The position numbers and the translations under genes were made by a program. The notes beneath the pieces were generated by a model. It worked only from the letters and a program-made list of their open reading frames with translations, did not search any database and had not been told where the DNA came from. 64,000 nt of DNA from Leptothrix discophora (GTDB lineage Bacteria; Pseudomonadota; Gammaproteobacteria; Burkholderiales; Burkholderiaceae_C), in contig NZ_JAUZEE010000003.1 of NCBI RefSeq assembly GCF_030705305.1, positions 186,001 through 250,000 on the forward strand. The letters are read 5' to 3'. Within the stretch, counting starts at the first letter, position 1, and every line of letters starts with the position of its first letter. This document shows, one piece after another, positions 9,834 through 17,779 of this stretch.

Positions 9834-10406
9834 ATGATGAAGATGCATCACCACCGTCACTGCCACCACCACCACCACCGCCGTGTCGTCCTCCTGCTGC
9901 TGGCCGGATTCACCGTGCTGTCCGTCCTGCCACAGGTCGCCCGCGCCGCTGCAGCGACTGGAACTGAAGCACCTCCTGCCACCCACACCGTACGGCTGCT
10001 GACCCCTGAGACCGCGCTGAGCGCCGCGCAAGCGGCGATGACCAGCTGTCGCAAGGCGGGCTACCAGGTCGCGGTCGCGGTCGTGGACCGCGGCGGTCAG
10101 CTGCAGGTGCTGCTGCGGGACCGCTACGCCGGCGCACACACCGTTGATGCTGCCGCACAGAAGGCGTGGACAGCCGCGAGCTTCCGCATCCCCAGCGCCG
10201 CGCTCGCGACCGAGACCCAGGCCGGCAAGCCGATGAGCGGCATCCGTGCCGTCCCGAAGGTGCTGGCCATCGGCGGCGGTCAGGTCATCGAAGGCGGCGG
10301 CAGTCTGCTGGGCGGGATCGGCGTCTCTGGCGCTCCGGGCGGTGAGGCCGACGACGCATGCGCGATCGCTGGCATCCAGGCCATCGCCGACGCCCTCGAG
10401 TTCTGA
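9834..10406 (+). CDS. GlcG/HbpS family (DUF336) heme-binding-like exported protein with His-rich N-terminus
   Basis: A 190-residue protein. Residues about 55-188 are a GlcG/HbpS (DUF336) domain, recognisable from AVAVVDRGGQLQVLLRD, KAWTAASFRIPS and the glycine-rich end GGGQVIEGGGSLLGGIGVSG. Members bind heme or cobalamin-like ligands or have unknown roles. A hydrophobic segment (about 18-37, ending ARA) looks like a cleavable signal. It is preceded by MMKMHHHRHCHHHHH, with nine His and one Cys in the first 15 residues, so the His tract would be part of the signal's n-region and would be removed or stay cytoplasmic. It is divergent from the Crp/Fnr-type gene. Confidence 0.8.
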   Translation: MMKMHHHRHCHHHHHRRVVLLLLAGFTVLSVLPQVARAAAATGTEAPPATHTVRLLTPETALSAAQAAMTSCRKAGYQVAVAVVDRGGQLQVLLRDRYAGAHTVDAAAQKAWTAASFRIPSAALATETQAGKPMSGIRAVPKVLAIGGGQVIEGGGSLLGGIGVSGAPGGEADDACAIAGIQAIADALEF

Positions 10407-10477
10407 TTTCGACTGCAGGTCGCACCCCACCCACACCCGCCCCTGCCGAATCGGCCCAGCCTCAACGGAGTGCCAAG

Positions 10478-11098
10478 ATGACCAACAAGGATCACTGGGA
10501 ACGTGTCTACACCCACAAGGCCGCCGAGGCGGTCAGCTGGTTCCAGCCGCACGCCGACACATCGCTGCGCCTGATCGGTGCCAGCGCCATGCCACGGTCG
10601 GGAGCGTTGATCGATGTCGGTGGCGGGGCCTCGACACTGGTCGACGACTTGCTGGAGGCGGGCTACCAGGACCTGAGCGTGCTGGACCTGTCCGCTTCGG
10701 CATTGGCGGCCGCGGGGAAGCGCCTGGGGGCGCGCGCATCGTTGGTGCGCTGGATCGAAGCCGACATCACCCAGGTCGAACTTCCACGGCAGGTGTACGA
10801 CCTCTGGCATGACCGCGCGGTGTTCCATTTCCTGACCACCGAAACGGACCGGCAGGCGTACGTGCGGCAGGTGAGGCAGGCGGTCAAGCCTGGCGGACAT
10901 GTGATCGTCGCGTCCTTCGCCGAAGACGGCCCGAGCCAGTGCAGTGGCCTGCCCGTGGTGCGCTACAGCCCGGATGCGCTGCACGCCGAGTTCGGTGCGC
11001 CGTTCACGCTGCTGAGCCACGAAGAAGATGTTCATCACACGCCATTCGGCACCGTGCAGAAGTTCGTCTATTGCTTCTGCCGGACGGCCCACGCATGA
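10478..11098 (+). CDS. Class I SAM-dependent methyltransferase
   Basis: A 206-residue methyltransferase of the Rossmann type. The SAM-binding motif IDVGGGAS is near residue 46, an acidic residue follows at the end of strand 2 (SVLDLS), and the later motif KPGGHVIVASFAEDGP is present. It has the compact WERVYTHK start shared by small methyltransferases acting on low-molecular-weight thiols, selenite or similar compounds; the substrate here is unknown. GGAG lies eight bases before the ATG. It precedes the YeeE/YedE and persulfide dioxygenase-rhodanese genes on the same strand, so a link to sulfur detoxification is plausible but inferred. Confidence 0.82.
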   Translation: MTNKDHWERVYTHKAAEAVSWFQPHADTSLRLIGASAMPRSGALIDVGGGASTLVDDLLEAGYQDLSVLDLSASALAAAGKRLGARASLVRWIEADITQVELPRQVYDLWHDRAVFHFLTTETDRQAYVRQVRQAVKPGGHVIVASFAEDGPSQCSGLPVVRYSPDALHAEFGAPFTLLSHEEDVHHTPFGTVQKFVYCFCRTAHA

Positions 11099-11341
11099 CC
11101 TGGATGGCCGTGTCCATCGGGCAGGTGATCGACCCGCACGGCGACCGCAGGGCCGAGGCATGGCCCGATGTGGCGGAGCTGTCGGGGATGCTGTCGAGGC
11201 AGTCGGCGCCCGGCGACACGATCGCCTGCGCCAGCTGATGCGCTGCGAGATGGACCTACCAACGCGCTTGCGCTGGCCTGAACATATCATTGCATCCGAA
11301 TAGACTGGCGTACCGATGTCCCGGACCATCAGGAGCACCGC
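11099..11341. other. Gap before the YeeE block, no firm gene
   Basis: A 47-codon ORF (11095-11238) overlaps the methyltransferase stop by ATGA but has no ribosome binding site or recognisable family, so it is not called. Around 11280-11310 the DNA becomes AT-rich (ACATATCATTGCATCC), suggesting the promoter of the following sulfur genes. No clear operator could be assigned. Confidence 0.4.
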
Positions 11342-11488
11342 ATGGATGCAGGCCGCCGCACCCGCGATCGCGTCTTCACGACGGCCGCAGAGCGTTTCGG
11401 CAAGCTGGCCACGCAGGTCGCGATCGAGCTTGACCGCCGTCAAGCGATCGCCCGCGCAGATCGGCTGGTCCCGCTGTCAAATCGCTGA
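11342..11488 (+). CDS. Possible small protein (48 aa) ahead of the YeeE genes
   Basis: The ORF encodes a basic, probably helical 48-residue protein beginning MDAGRRTRDRVF and ending PLSNR. It is supported by a near-perfect ribosome binding site (AGGAG, six bases before the ATG) and by its place 43 bases before the first YeeE/YedE gene. I recognise no family. It could equally be a leader peptide or a chance ORF in GC-rich DNA. Confidence 0.4.
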   Translation: MDAGRRTRDRVFTTAAERFGKLATQVAIELDRRQAIARADRLVPLSNR

Positions 11489-11531
11489 CGACACCCTCAT
11501 CTTCACCCCGGACTTGCCGAACCGCTGAATC

Positions 11532-11975
11532 ATGACCATCGCCTGGAACACCTTCACCCCTTGGAGCTCGCTGGCCGGCGGCCTGCTGATCGGCCTGGCC
11601 TCGGCGCTGTTCCTGCTGGGCAACGGCCGCGTGGCCGGCATCGCCGGAATCGTCGCCAGCCCCTTGCGTGCGCTGATGGCCGGCCGTGCGATGGCCCCCG
11701 AGCGCACCCGCCTGCTGTTCATCGCGGGCCTGCTGGTCGCCCCGTGGGTCTGGCGCCTGGCCGCTCCGCTGCCGACGGTCACGCTCGACGTCGGCCCGTT
11801 CGGCCTGATCGCCGCGGGCCTGTTGGTCGGCCTGGGCGTGCGCATGGGCAACGGCTGCACCAGCGGCCATGGCGTGTGCGGGCTGAGCCGCTTTTCCCTG
11901 CGCTCGCTGGCCAACGTGCTGGCGTTCATGGGCGCGGGCTTCGTCACCGTCGCACTGATGCGTCACCTGGCGTGA
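11532..11975 (+). CDS. YeeE/YedE family sulfur-compound transporter, first half
   Basis: A 147-residue integral membrane protein with about four hydrophobic segments and the family signature GNGCTSGHGVCGLSR near residues 105-119. In the characterised thiosulfate transporter YeeE/TsuA the cysteine of this motif lines the substrate path. Here the transporter is split: this gene carries the N-terminal half and the following gene the C-terminal half, 36 bases apart. Substrate may be thiosulfate or another reduced sulfur species. It is co-directional with the persulfide dioxygenase-rhodanese gene. Confidence 0.85.
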   Translation: MTIAWNTFTPWSSLAGGLLIGLASALFLLGNGRVAGIAGIVASPLRALMAGRAMAPERTRLLFIAGLLVAPWVWRLAAPLPTVTLDVGPFGLIAAGLLVGLGVRMGNGCTSGHGVCGLSRFSLRSLANVLAFMGAGFVTVALMRHLA

Positions 11976-12011
11976 ACGCCCGACACGTGACAACCACTTG
12001 ATCGACCCACC

Positions 12012-12437
12012 ATGAGCGCCTTCTTCGCCCTCCTCAGCGGCCTGGTCTTCGGCCTTGGCCTGATCGCCGGCGGCATGACCGATCCCGCCAAGGTCAAGGG
12101 CTTCCTCGACCTGATCGGCCCCTGGGACCCCAGCCTCGCCTTCGTGATGGGCGGCGCGATCCTGATCGGCGTGTTCGCCTTTGCCGCAGCGCGCCATCGC
12201 CGCACCTCCTGGAGCGGCGATCTGTTCGAGATCCCGACCAACACCGTGATCGACCGCCGCCTGCTGCTGGGGGGCGTGCTGTTCGGCATCGGCTGGGGCA
12301 TCGGCGGCTTCTGTCCCGGTCCGGCCCTGGTCGCGCTCGGCAGCGGACTGCGCGAGGCCGGCCTCTTCGTCGTGGCGATGCTGGCGGGCATGGCCCTGCA
12401 CGACCGCTACCTCTCGGGCTGGCTGACCCGACCCTGA
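12012..12437 (+). CDS. YeeE/YedE family sulfur-compound transporter, second half (DUF6691-like)
   Basis: A 141-residue membrane protein forming the second half of the split YeeE/YedE transporter. It begins with a hydrophobic helix ([17 protein letters not shown]) followed by [13 protein letters not shown], typical of this subunit, and carries [15 protein letters not shown] near residue 100 with the conserved cysteine. Bacterial sulfur loci often hold both halves as adjacent genes. The gap to the downstream persulfide dioxygenase-rhodanese gene is 14 bases, so they are almost certainly co-transcribed. Confidence 0.85.
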   Translation: MSAFFALLSGLVFGLGLIAGGMTDPAKVKGFLDLIGPWDPSLAFVMGGAILIGVFAFAAARHRRTSWSGDLFEIPTNTVIDRRLLLGGVLFGIGWGIGGFCPGPALVALGSGLREAGLFVVAMLAGMALHDRYLSGWLTRP

Positions 12438-12451
12438 ACCGGGACCTCTCC

Positions 12452-13540
12452 ATGCTGATCTTCCGGCAACTGTTCGACGCCGCTTCGTCGACCTACACCT
12501 ACCTGCTCGCCGACCCGGACAGCGGCGAGGCGCTGTTGATCGACCCGGTGTTCGAACACCTGCGCCGTGACACGGCCCTGCTGCGTGAACTGGGCCTGCG
12601 CCTGGTGGCCACGCTGGACACGCATGTCCATGCCGACCATGTCACCGGTGCCTGGTTGCTGCAGCAGCGGCTGGGCAGCCGGATCGCCGTGTCCGAGGCG
12701 AGCGGTGCGGCACACGCCGACCTGCTGCTGCGCGATGGCGATCGCGTGAGCTTCGGTCCTCGCCACGTCGAGGTGCGCGCCACGCCGGGTCACACGGCCG
12801 GCTGCCTGAGCTACGTGCTGGACGACCAGTCGATGGCCTTCACGGGCGACGCGCTGCTGATACGGGGCTGCGGTCGAACCGATTTCCAGCAAGGCAGCCC
12901 GGCCACGCTGTTCCGGTCGGTGCGGGAAAGGATCCTGTCGCTGCCGCCGACCTGCCTGCTCTACCCCGGCCACGACTACCGCGGCCTGACCGTCACCAGC
13001 GTGGCCGAGGAACGTCGCCACAACCCGCGCCTGGGCGGTGACGCGAACGTCGGCGACTTCACCGGCTACATGAACCACCTGGGCCTGCCGCACCCCAAGC
13101 TGATGGACATCGCCGTGCCGGCCAACCTGCAGTGCGGCCGCCCCGCCCACGGGGAAGGCATGCCCGCCGATCCGGACTGGGCACCGGTGACCTGCAGCTT
13201 CGGCGGCATCTGGGAGATCGCGCCACTGGCGCTGCAGGAACAGCTCGCCACCACGTCATCCGACCCGATCCAGCTCCTGGACGTGCGCGAGGCGGCGGAG
13301 TTCCACGATGCCCTCGGTCACATCGATGGCGCGCGGCTGCTGCCGCTGTCGGAACTCGCGACGCGCCTGGGCGAGCTCGAGAAGGACCGCCCGGTCGTCA
13401 CCGTGTGCCGCTCTGGCACCCGTTCGGCCCAGGCCAGCGTGCTGCTGGCCAAGGCCGGCTTCCCCCAGGTGGCCAACCTCGGCGGTGGCCTGCTGCGCTG
13501 GCGCGCCGAAGGCCTGCCGGTGGTCGGTGGCGACACCTGA
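12452..13540 (+). CDS. Persulfide dioxygenase-rhodanese fusion (PRF type)
   Basis: A 362-residue two-domain enzyme. Residues 1-240 are an ETHE1-like metallo-beta-lactamase domain (THVHADH near residue 55, TPGHT, the RTDFQQG loop, YPGHDY). Residues about 265-360 are a rhodanese domain with active loop CRSGTR. Such PRF/CstB-like enzymes couple persulfide oxidation to sulfite with rhodanese-mediated sulfur transfer, giving sulfite or thiosulfate. It is a second, distinct persulfide dioxygenase in this window and ends the YeeE/YedE operon. The cysteine of the rhodanese loop and the metal ligands are intact, so both halves look functional. Confidence 0.9.
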   Translation: MLIFRQLFDAASSTYTYLLADPDSGEALLIDPVFEHLRRDTALLRELGLRLVATLDTHVHADHVTGAWLLQQRLGSRIAVSEASGAAHADLLLRDGDRVSFGPRHVEVRATPGHTAGCLSYVLDDQSMAFTGDALLIRGCGRTDFQQGSPATLFRSVRERILSLPPTCLLYPGHDYRGLTVTSVAEERRHNPRLGGDANVGDFTGYMNHLGLPHPKLMDIAVPANLQCGRPAHGEGMPADPDWAPVTCSFGGIWEIAPLALQEQLATTSSDPIQLLDVREAAEFHDALGHIDGARLLPLSELATRLGELEKDRPVVTVCRSGTRSAQASVLLAKAGFPQVANLGGGLLRWRAEGLPVVGGDT

Positions 13541-13810
13541 GAGCAGCCACTGGACCTGCCGCCCACGGTGGACAAGTTCCCGTGCTGGCGCCTCTTCAGA
13601 GGGTCGGGGCGACACGGTTCGATGTGAATGCCGGGGCGGCCGGATTGCAGCGTTCAAGCCTTACCTTTCTAGGACGGTCGGGCACCCAGGGCAAACTCCC
13701 GCTGACCGGCCTCACGCAGTCGTTGGCCGACGCGAAGATGCGTTGCATGAAGGCCGGCCGTCTGGCGCAGAGCAGCCGATCGGTTGGCCTGTGCCGCACC
13801 ATGAGGCTCC

Positions 13811-14089
13811 ATGAAAACAAGCTCTGAACCCCAGGGGCCAACGTCAGCTCCCGATCCCCGCGTGAACAAGAACCCGCTGAGCCCGAAGAAGCTCCTGCTG
13901 ACGAAGTGGACGGCGGTGAACCCGCGGAATCGCGAGAAGCACTTCGTGGTCACGCGGGTCATCGAGCCCGTGCCGCCATCGATGCGTGTCGAGCAAGTCG
14001 AACTGGAAGCCGTGCACTCCAAGCAGGTGTATCTGCTGCACTGGCGCGAGCTGACCGACACGAGCCTCTGGCGTCAAGGCTGGGTATGA
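13811..14089 (+). CDS. TIGR02450 family Trp-rich small protein
   Basis: A 92-residue basic protein matching the TIGR02450 pattern: NPLSPKKLLLTKWTAV (about 20-35), EKHFVVTRVI, the ELEAVHSKQ segment and a C-terminus LTDTSLWRQGW. The family's biochemical role is not known. GAGG lies just before the ATG. It stands alone between the sulfur operon and the eroded segment, with 270 bases of non-coding DNA upstream in which I see no feature. Confidence 0.8.
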   Translation: MKTSSEPQGPTSAPDPRVNKNPLSPKKLLLTKWTAVNPRNREKHFVVTRVIEPVPPSMRVEQVELEAVHSKQVYLLHWRELTDTSLWRQGWV

Positions 14090-14531
14090 CGTGACGACGC
14101 CCCGGGCGGCTGCTTTCTCGACCATTGGAGTGGCGCTCTCGACCCTGATCGGACATCCGCGGCCCGGAACTCGCCGCCACGAAGCGGCCGGTCGCAGAGG
14201 CACCGAAGCCCTCGAAGGTCGTTCCGTCGCTGTCGGCACACACAGCCAGGCGGAACACGGGACGATTGAGTCGCAGCGCGCGGCTTGAGACCCTCCAAGG
14301 TCAAGACCCGAGGGGCCGTAAGTACAAGCCATTCGCTGGAAACCCCGGCGGGCGCAGGAAGGCGTCGAGTGCGTGTTTCGCGAGGTCTGACGGCAAAGTG
14401 GGGCGGTTGTGGACGCAGCCGGACGAATTCCATGGCTGCTGAATGACGCCAGGACTGATCGGGTCGTTGAAGTGAGAGCCGGCAGCGAAGGCCGCAAGCA
14501 CCGGTAGCGCCAAGGGCCGTCACCGCGCGGA
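14090..14531. other. Intergenic region containing a repeat element, no gene
   Basis: The stretch between the TIGR02450 gene and the cytochrome c peroxidase holds one copy of a diverged repeat (see 14240-14308). A 70-codon minus-strand ORF (14301-14513) reads rather protein-like but has no recognised family and starts inside the repeat neighbourhood, so it is not called. Confidence 0.45.
14240..14308 (-). repeat. Diverged intergenic repeat, copy A (inverted relative to copy B)
   Basis: Read on the minus strand, about 70 bases align with 15672-15740: both contain a CTTGACCTNGGA/CTGACCTCGGA-type start, then the identical core GTCTCAAGCCGCGCG and, 22-25 bases on, CCGCCTG-CTGTG. The arms face each other in opposite orientation on either side of the cytochrome c peroxidase gene. 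Both also share short stretches such as a GACCG segment further on, so the element may be longer than the best-aligned part. Confidence 0.6.
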
Positions 14532-15527
14532 TCAAGGCACCTCTGCGGCGACCCAAGGCTCGGTGCTGGTCAGGCTGGTCAGGAAGGCCACGATCTTGTC
14601 AATCTCGGCTTCGCTCAGGTTGCGCGGCTGCAGCAACGGGCTGCGGTTGGGGTCGGGCTTGCCGCCGCTGGCCATGTAGCGCACAGCCTCCTTCAGCGTG
14701 GCAGTCTGGCCATCGTGGAAATACGGCGCGCCCAGCGCCACCGAACGCAGAGAAGGCGTCTTGAAGGCGCCGCGGTCGGCCTCGTTCTTGGTCACATTGA
14801 AGCGACCCACATCGGGCTTGGCCTTGCCGTGTTCCAGGCCGATGTTGAAGAAGGTGCTGTTGCCATAGAAGGGCGGCGCGTGGCAGGCAGTGCAGCCGCC
14901 CTTGCCCGAAAAAAGTGCCCAACCCTCGACTGCTTCTTGCGACACGGCGTTCACATCTCCCATTTCGTAACGGTCCCAGGGTGCGTTCTCGCTGTTCTTG
15001 GTGCGCAGGTAGGCGGTCAGCGACTTGACGATCGTGTCCGGGCTGGCCGGGGCGCCATACACGGCCTGGAACTGGCTGGCGTAGGCCGGTACGGCGTTGA
15101 TGCGTGCCGCGGCGACTGCCGGGTCGACACTCATCTGGTTGCGCCAGGCGGCAAGCGTCTGCGCTTCCATGGAGGCTGCGCGGCCGTCCCAATACCAGAT
15201 GCTTTGGTGGCCCACGTTGTACAGCGACGGCGTGTGGCGCGTATTGAGGTCGCCGTTGTCGCGCTTGGAAAGCACATTGGCGTCGGTCCAGCCCAGCTGG
15301 CGGTAATGGCAGCTCTGGCAGTTGGTGTTGCCGCTGCCCGAGAGCCGCTTGTCCATGAAGAGTTGCGCGCCGAGCGCCACCTTGGCCGGCGACGTGGGGT
15401 TATCGGCCGGATGCTGGATGGCAGGCAACGCCGAAATGCGGCCCACGACCGGCTTTTCGGTGGGTGGACTGACGCACGCCACCAAGCTTGCAGCCCACAG
15501 AACTAGGAAAGATAGACGACCGCGCAT
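14532..15527 (-). CDS. Diheme cytochrome c peroxidase / MauG family lipoprotein
   Basis: A 331-residue exported diheme protein. The N-terminus is a lipoprotein-type signal (LWAASLVAC with the lipobox cysteine near residue 18). Two c-type heme sites are present, CQSCH (about 74-78) and CTACH (about 213-217), with the family landmarks RHTPSLYN, WDGRA, KTPSLR and FHDGQ. The family reduces H2O2 in the periplasm with electrons from small c-type cytochromes, or modifies protein side chains (MauG). GGAG lies upstream of the ATG. It is isolated from other respiratory genes, is framed by inverted copies of an intergenic repeat and lies next to an integrase remnant, so it may have arrived by transfer. 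Confidence 0.87.
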   Translation of the reverse strand: MRGRLSFLVLWAASLVACVSPPTEKPVVGRISALPAIQHPADNPTSPAKVALGAQLFMDKRLSGSGNTNCQSCHYRQLGWTDANVLSKRDNGDLNTRHTPSLYNVGHQSIWYWDGRAASMEAQTLAAWRNQMSVDPAVAAARINAVPAYASQFQAVYGAPASPDTIVKSLTAYLRTKNSENAPWDRYEMGDVNAVSQEAVEGWALFSGKGGCTACHAPPFYGNSTFFNIGLEHGKAKPDVGRFNVTKNEADRGAFKTPSLRSVALGAPYFHDGQTATLKEAVRYMASGGKPDPNRSPLLQPRNLSEAEIDKIVAFLTSLTSTEPWVAAEVP

Positions 15528-15927
15528 GCATCACTCCGGCAAAAGGTGCACGGAGAACTGCCCCGGCGTGGTTTGATTGCCCCACCAGCCAGCAGGGCGT
15601 GTCAAGCGCACTATCCCGACACCGCGCTAACCCTAGGCCGTAGCCGCAGGGCCTACAGGCGAGGGTCCCGAGGTGCTGACCTCGGACAGTCTCAAGCCGC
15701 GCGTCGAGCCTCGATTGCTCTACGTGCCGCCTGCCTGTGGCCGCCTACCTCTGCAGAGCCTCATTCGGGTGATAGGTCTGCGATTGCTTCGGGATGCCAG
15801 CGAGCTGCCTGTCGCGACCGTCGGCGCATGGCCAGCTCCGTCAGCTCGGCGCTCCGCCAGGAAGCTGCCGTTCACGACCGACAGCGGCGCCACGTGGAGA
15901 AGCGCGCGGCGCACGGTCGAGGCGAAT
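15528..15927. other. Non-coding region with repeat copy B
   Basis: The region lies upstream of the cytochrome c peroxidase. It includes the repeat at 15672-15740 and presumably the leftward promoter of the peroxidase. No ORF with family resemblance was seen on either strand. Confidence 0.45.
15672..15740 (+). repeat. Diverged intergenic repeat, copy B
   Basis: Plus-strand partner of the copy at 14240-14308. It shares the exact 15-base core GTCTCAAGCCGCGCG and the downstream CCGCCTG-CTGTG block at the same spacing, with scattered substitutions. The pair brackets the diheme peroxidase gene. Confidence 0.6.
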
Positions 15928-16330
15928 TCAGGTCTCCGCCTGCGCCAAGATGTCGAGAGCGTCCTCGACATCGATGCCCAGGCAGCACACGGTTGACGCC
16001 AACTTGGAGTGACCACCCAGCCGTTGCACCGTCCGCAGGTTATTGGTGCGCCGGCCGGGTCCAAGCCAAGAGCGTGGACCCGGCCACCGAGGATCCGCGC
16101 GTCCTGTCGAGTGCCAAGATGCAGCGACTTCCGGATCCGACTCGGGTACAGGTCGCCGTCGGCCTTGAATCCGTCCAGCTCGATCCACGCCCGGACGGCG
16201 GCTCTCGTTGTCGGGCTGATCTCGAACGGGGCGGGCCGCTGCGTCTTGTGCTGCATCAGGATGGCGCGGGCCGTGAGGTCTTGCAGCGCCCTCTTGCGTT
16301 CGCCATGGTCCAGCCAGCGCTGAGCCCCCA
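15928..16330 (-). pseudogene. Tyrosine recombinase (phage-type integrase) remnant
   Basis: Reading leftwards, one frame gives TARAILMQHKTQRPAPFEIS, then RAWIELDGF and LYPSRI, as in small tyrosine recombinases. It stops matching after ALGLDPAGA, and the family resemblance resumes in another frame at RRTNNLRTVQ, GGHSKLASTV and LGIDVEDALDI. The segment expected between them, containing the HxxR box, is missing. The nucleophile region that normally reads TVRYLG is TVCCLG, so the catalytic tyrosine is lost. No proper start is visible. The gene is clearly dead and marks an old integration event. Confidence 0.75.
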
Positions 16331-16445
16331 ATGAACAGGAAGCCCCGGTCGCGTCAGCGAACCAGGGCTCCGGGGTTCGGCGGGACGGAACGTCGGGGGA
16401 CGTCCCGTGGCACGTCCCGTGGCAGATTGGCGGAGCGTGCGGGCG

Positions 16446-16889
16446 TCAGTAGGTCTTGTAGGGCAGGAACTTGCCGCTCATCACGATGGACACGCGATCG
16501 CCGTTGGGGTTGGCCTCGCGCTGCAGGTCCATCTTGAAGTCGATGGCGCTCATGATGCCGTCGCCGAACTCCTCGTGGATCAGTTCCTTGAAGGTCGTGC
16601 CGTAGACGCTGACCAGTTCGTAGAAGCGGTAGATCAGCGGGTCGGTGGGCACCTGGGTCGGCAGACTGCCCTTGTAGGGCACGACCTTGAGCCACTGCGT
16701 CTCGGCCTCGGTCAGGTCAAAGATCTTCGCCAGCGTGGCGGCCTGGCCGTCGTCGAACTGCATCTGGCCCAGGCAGCCTGCGGTGACCCACTCCTTGCTC
16801 AGGCCGATCTGTGCGGCGACATCGGCCCACTTCAGGCCCTTGGCGACCTTGGTGGCGACGATCTTCTCGGTGACGTCCATGCGGCTCAT
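16446..16889 (-). CDS. cynS: Cyanate hydratase (cyanase)
   Basis: A 147-residue cyanase of normal family length. The N-terminal helix-turn-helix-like domain (about 1-75) is followed by the decamer-forming catalytic domain. Active-site Arg and Glu lie in YRFYELV, and the catalytic Ser in GIMSAIDF. It converts cyanate plus bicarbonate to ammonia and CO2. The ATG at 16889 has an excellent ribosome binding site (GAGGAGA) and overlaps the stop of the ABC ATPase gene, so it is the last gene of the transporter operon. Cyanate would serve as nitrogen source or be detoxified. Confidence 0.93.
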   Translation of the reverse strand: MSRMDVTEKIVATKVAKGLKWADVAAQIGLSKEWVTAGCLGQMQFDDGQAATLAKIFDLTEAETQWLKVVPYKGSLPTQVPTDPLIYRFYELVSVYGTTFKELIHEEFGDGIMSAIDFKMDLQREANPNGDRVSIVMSGKFLPYKTY

Positions 16890-17779
16890 GCGATTCTCCT
16901 CAAGGGGGCGGGTTGAATGGATTCGGGCTCCGGCAGGCCGGGGCTGACCTCGGGGGGCACGGCCGGCGCGCGGCCGTGCGACAGGTCCTTGGACCGCTCC
17001 ACCAGGAAGTCGACCAGGTGATTGCGGATGCGGTAGTGCTGCGGGTCCTTGTGCAGCGTGGCGCGCTGCCGACCTCCGTCGACATGGCGCGGCATCGTGT
17101 TATTCACGATCTCGGCCACGCGCGCTTGCGGGCCATTGCTCATGAGCAGGATGCGGTCGGCCAGCAGGATGGCCTCGTCGACGTCGTGCGTGATCATGAA
17201 GACGGTCTGCTTCGTCTCGGCGCAGATCTTCAGCAGCTCGTCCTGGATCGTGCCCCGCGTCAGCGCGTCGAGCGCGCCGAAAGGCTCATCAAGCAGCAGC
17301 ATCTTGGGCTGGATGGCGAAGGCGCGCGCGATGCCCACGCGCTGCTTCATGCCGCCGGACAGCTGGTGCGGCCTCTTGTCGATGGCGCCGCTCAGGCCCA
17401 CCATCGCCACGAAGCGTTCGACCTGTGCGTCGACCTCGGCAGCGCGCCAGTCGGGCCACTTGCTGCGCACCGCGAAGGCGATGTTGCGGCGCACGCTGAG
17501 CCAGGGCATCAGCGCATGTCCCTGGAAGACCACGCCACGCTCCAGGCTGGGGCCGGCCACCTCACGGCCGTCCATGAAGACATAGCCCTCGCTGGCCTGT
17601 TCGAGTCCGGCCAGCACGTTCAGGATGGTGGTCTTGCCGCAGCCGCTGTGGCCGACGATGCACACGAACTCGCCACGCTCGATGCCAAAGTTGACGCCGT
17701 CGAAGACCGGCTCGGCCGCACCTGGGTAGCGCTTGGCCAGGCCTTCGACGGTGAGGAAGGGGCGACCGTCAGTCGACAT
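16886..17779 (-). CDS. ABC transporter ATP-binding protein (nitrate/cyanate type)
   Basis: A 297-residue ABC ATPase of the NrtD/CynD/SsuB class. Walker A is GHSGCGKTT, the signature is LSGGMKQRVGIARA, and Walker B is LLLDEPFGALD followed by THDVDEA. The C-terminal region RIRNHLVDFLVERS is typical of nitrate/cyanate transporters. A Pro-rich tail extends past it. It overlaps the permease gene upstream and cynS downstream, fitting an importer for cyanate or a related anion. Confidence 0.9.
   Translation of the reverse strand: MSTDGRPFLTVEGLAKRYPGAAEPVFDGVNFGIERGEFVCIVGHSGCGKTTILNVLAGLEQASEGYVFMDGREVAGPSLERGVVFQGHALMPWLSVRRNIAFAVRSKWPDWRAAEVDAQVERFVAMVGLSGAIDKRPHQLSGGMKQRVGIARAFAIQPKMLLLDEPFGALDALTRGTIQDELLKICAETKQTVFMITHDVDEAILLADRILLMSNGPQARVAEIVNNTMPRHVDGGRQRATLHKDPQHYRIRNHLVDFLVERSKDLSHGRAPAVPPEVSPGLPEPESIQPAPLRRIA

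Noticed and set aside
11095-11238. 47-codon ORF overlapping the methyltransferase stop
   Set aside because: Only the ATGA overlap supports it; no ribosome binding site and no family resemblance.
11271-11296. Possible sigma-54 promoter (TGG...TTGCAT) before the YeeE genes
   Set aside because: The spacing between GG and GC is 15 bases instead of 10, so it does not fit a -24/-12 promoter.
14301-14513. 70-codon minus-strand ORF with protein-like composition
   Set aside because: No ribosome binding site or recognised family, and it overlaps the repeat-bearing intergenic DNA.
16381-16445. Short direct repeats (ACGTCCCGTGGC twice) considered as CRISPR or att site
   Set aside because: Only two adjacent copies without spacers. 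They may be part of a weak terminator after cynS, but the evidence is too thin to annotate.
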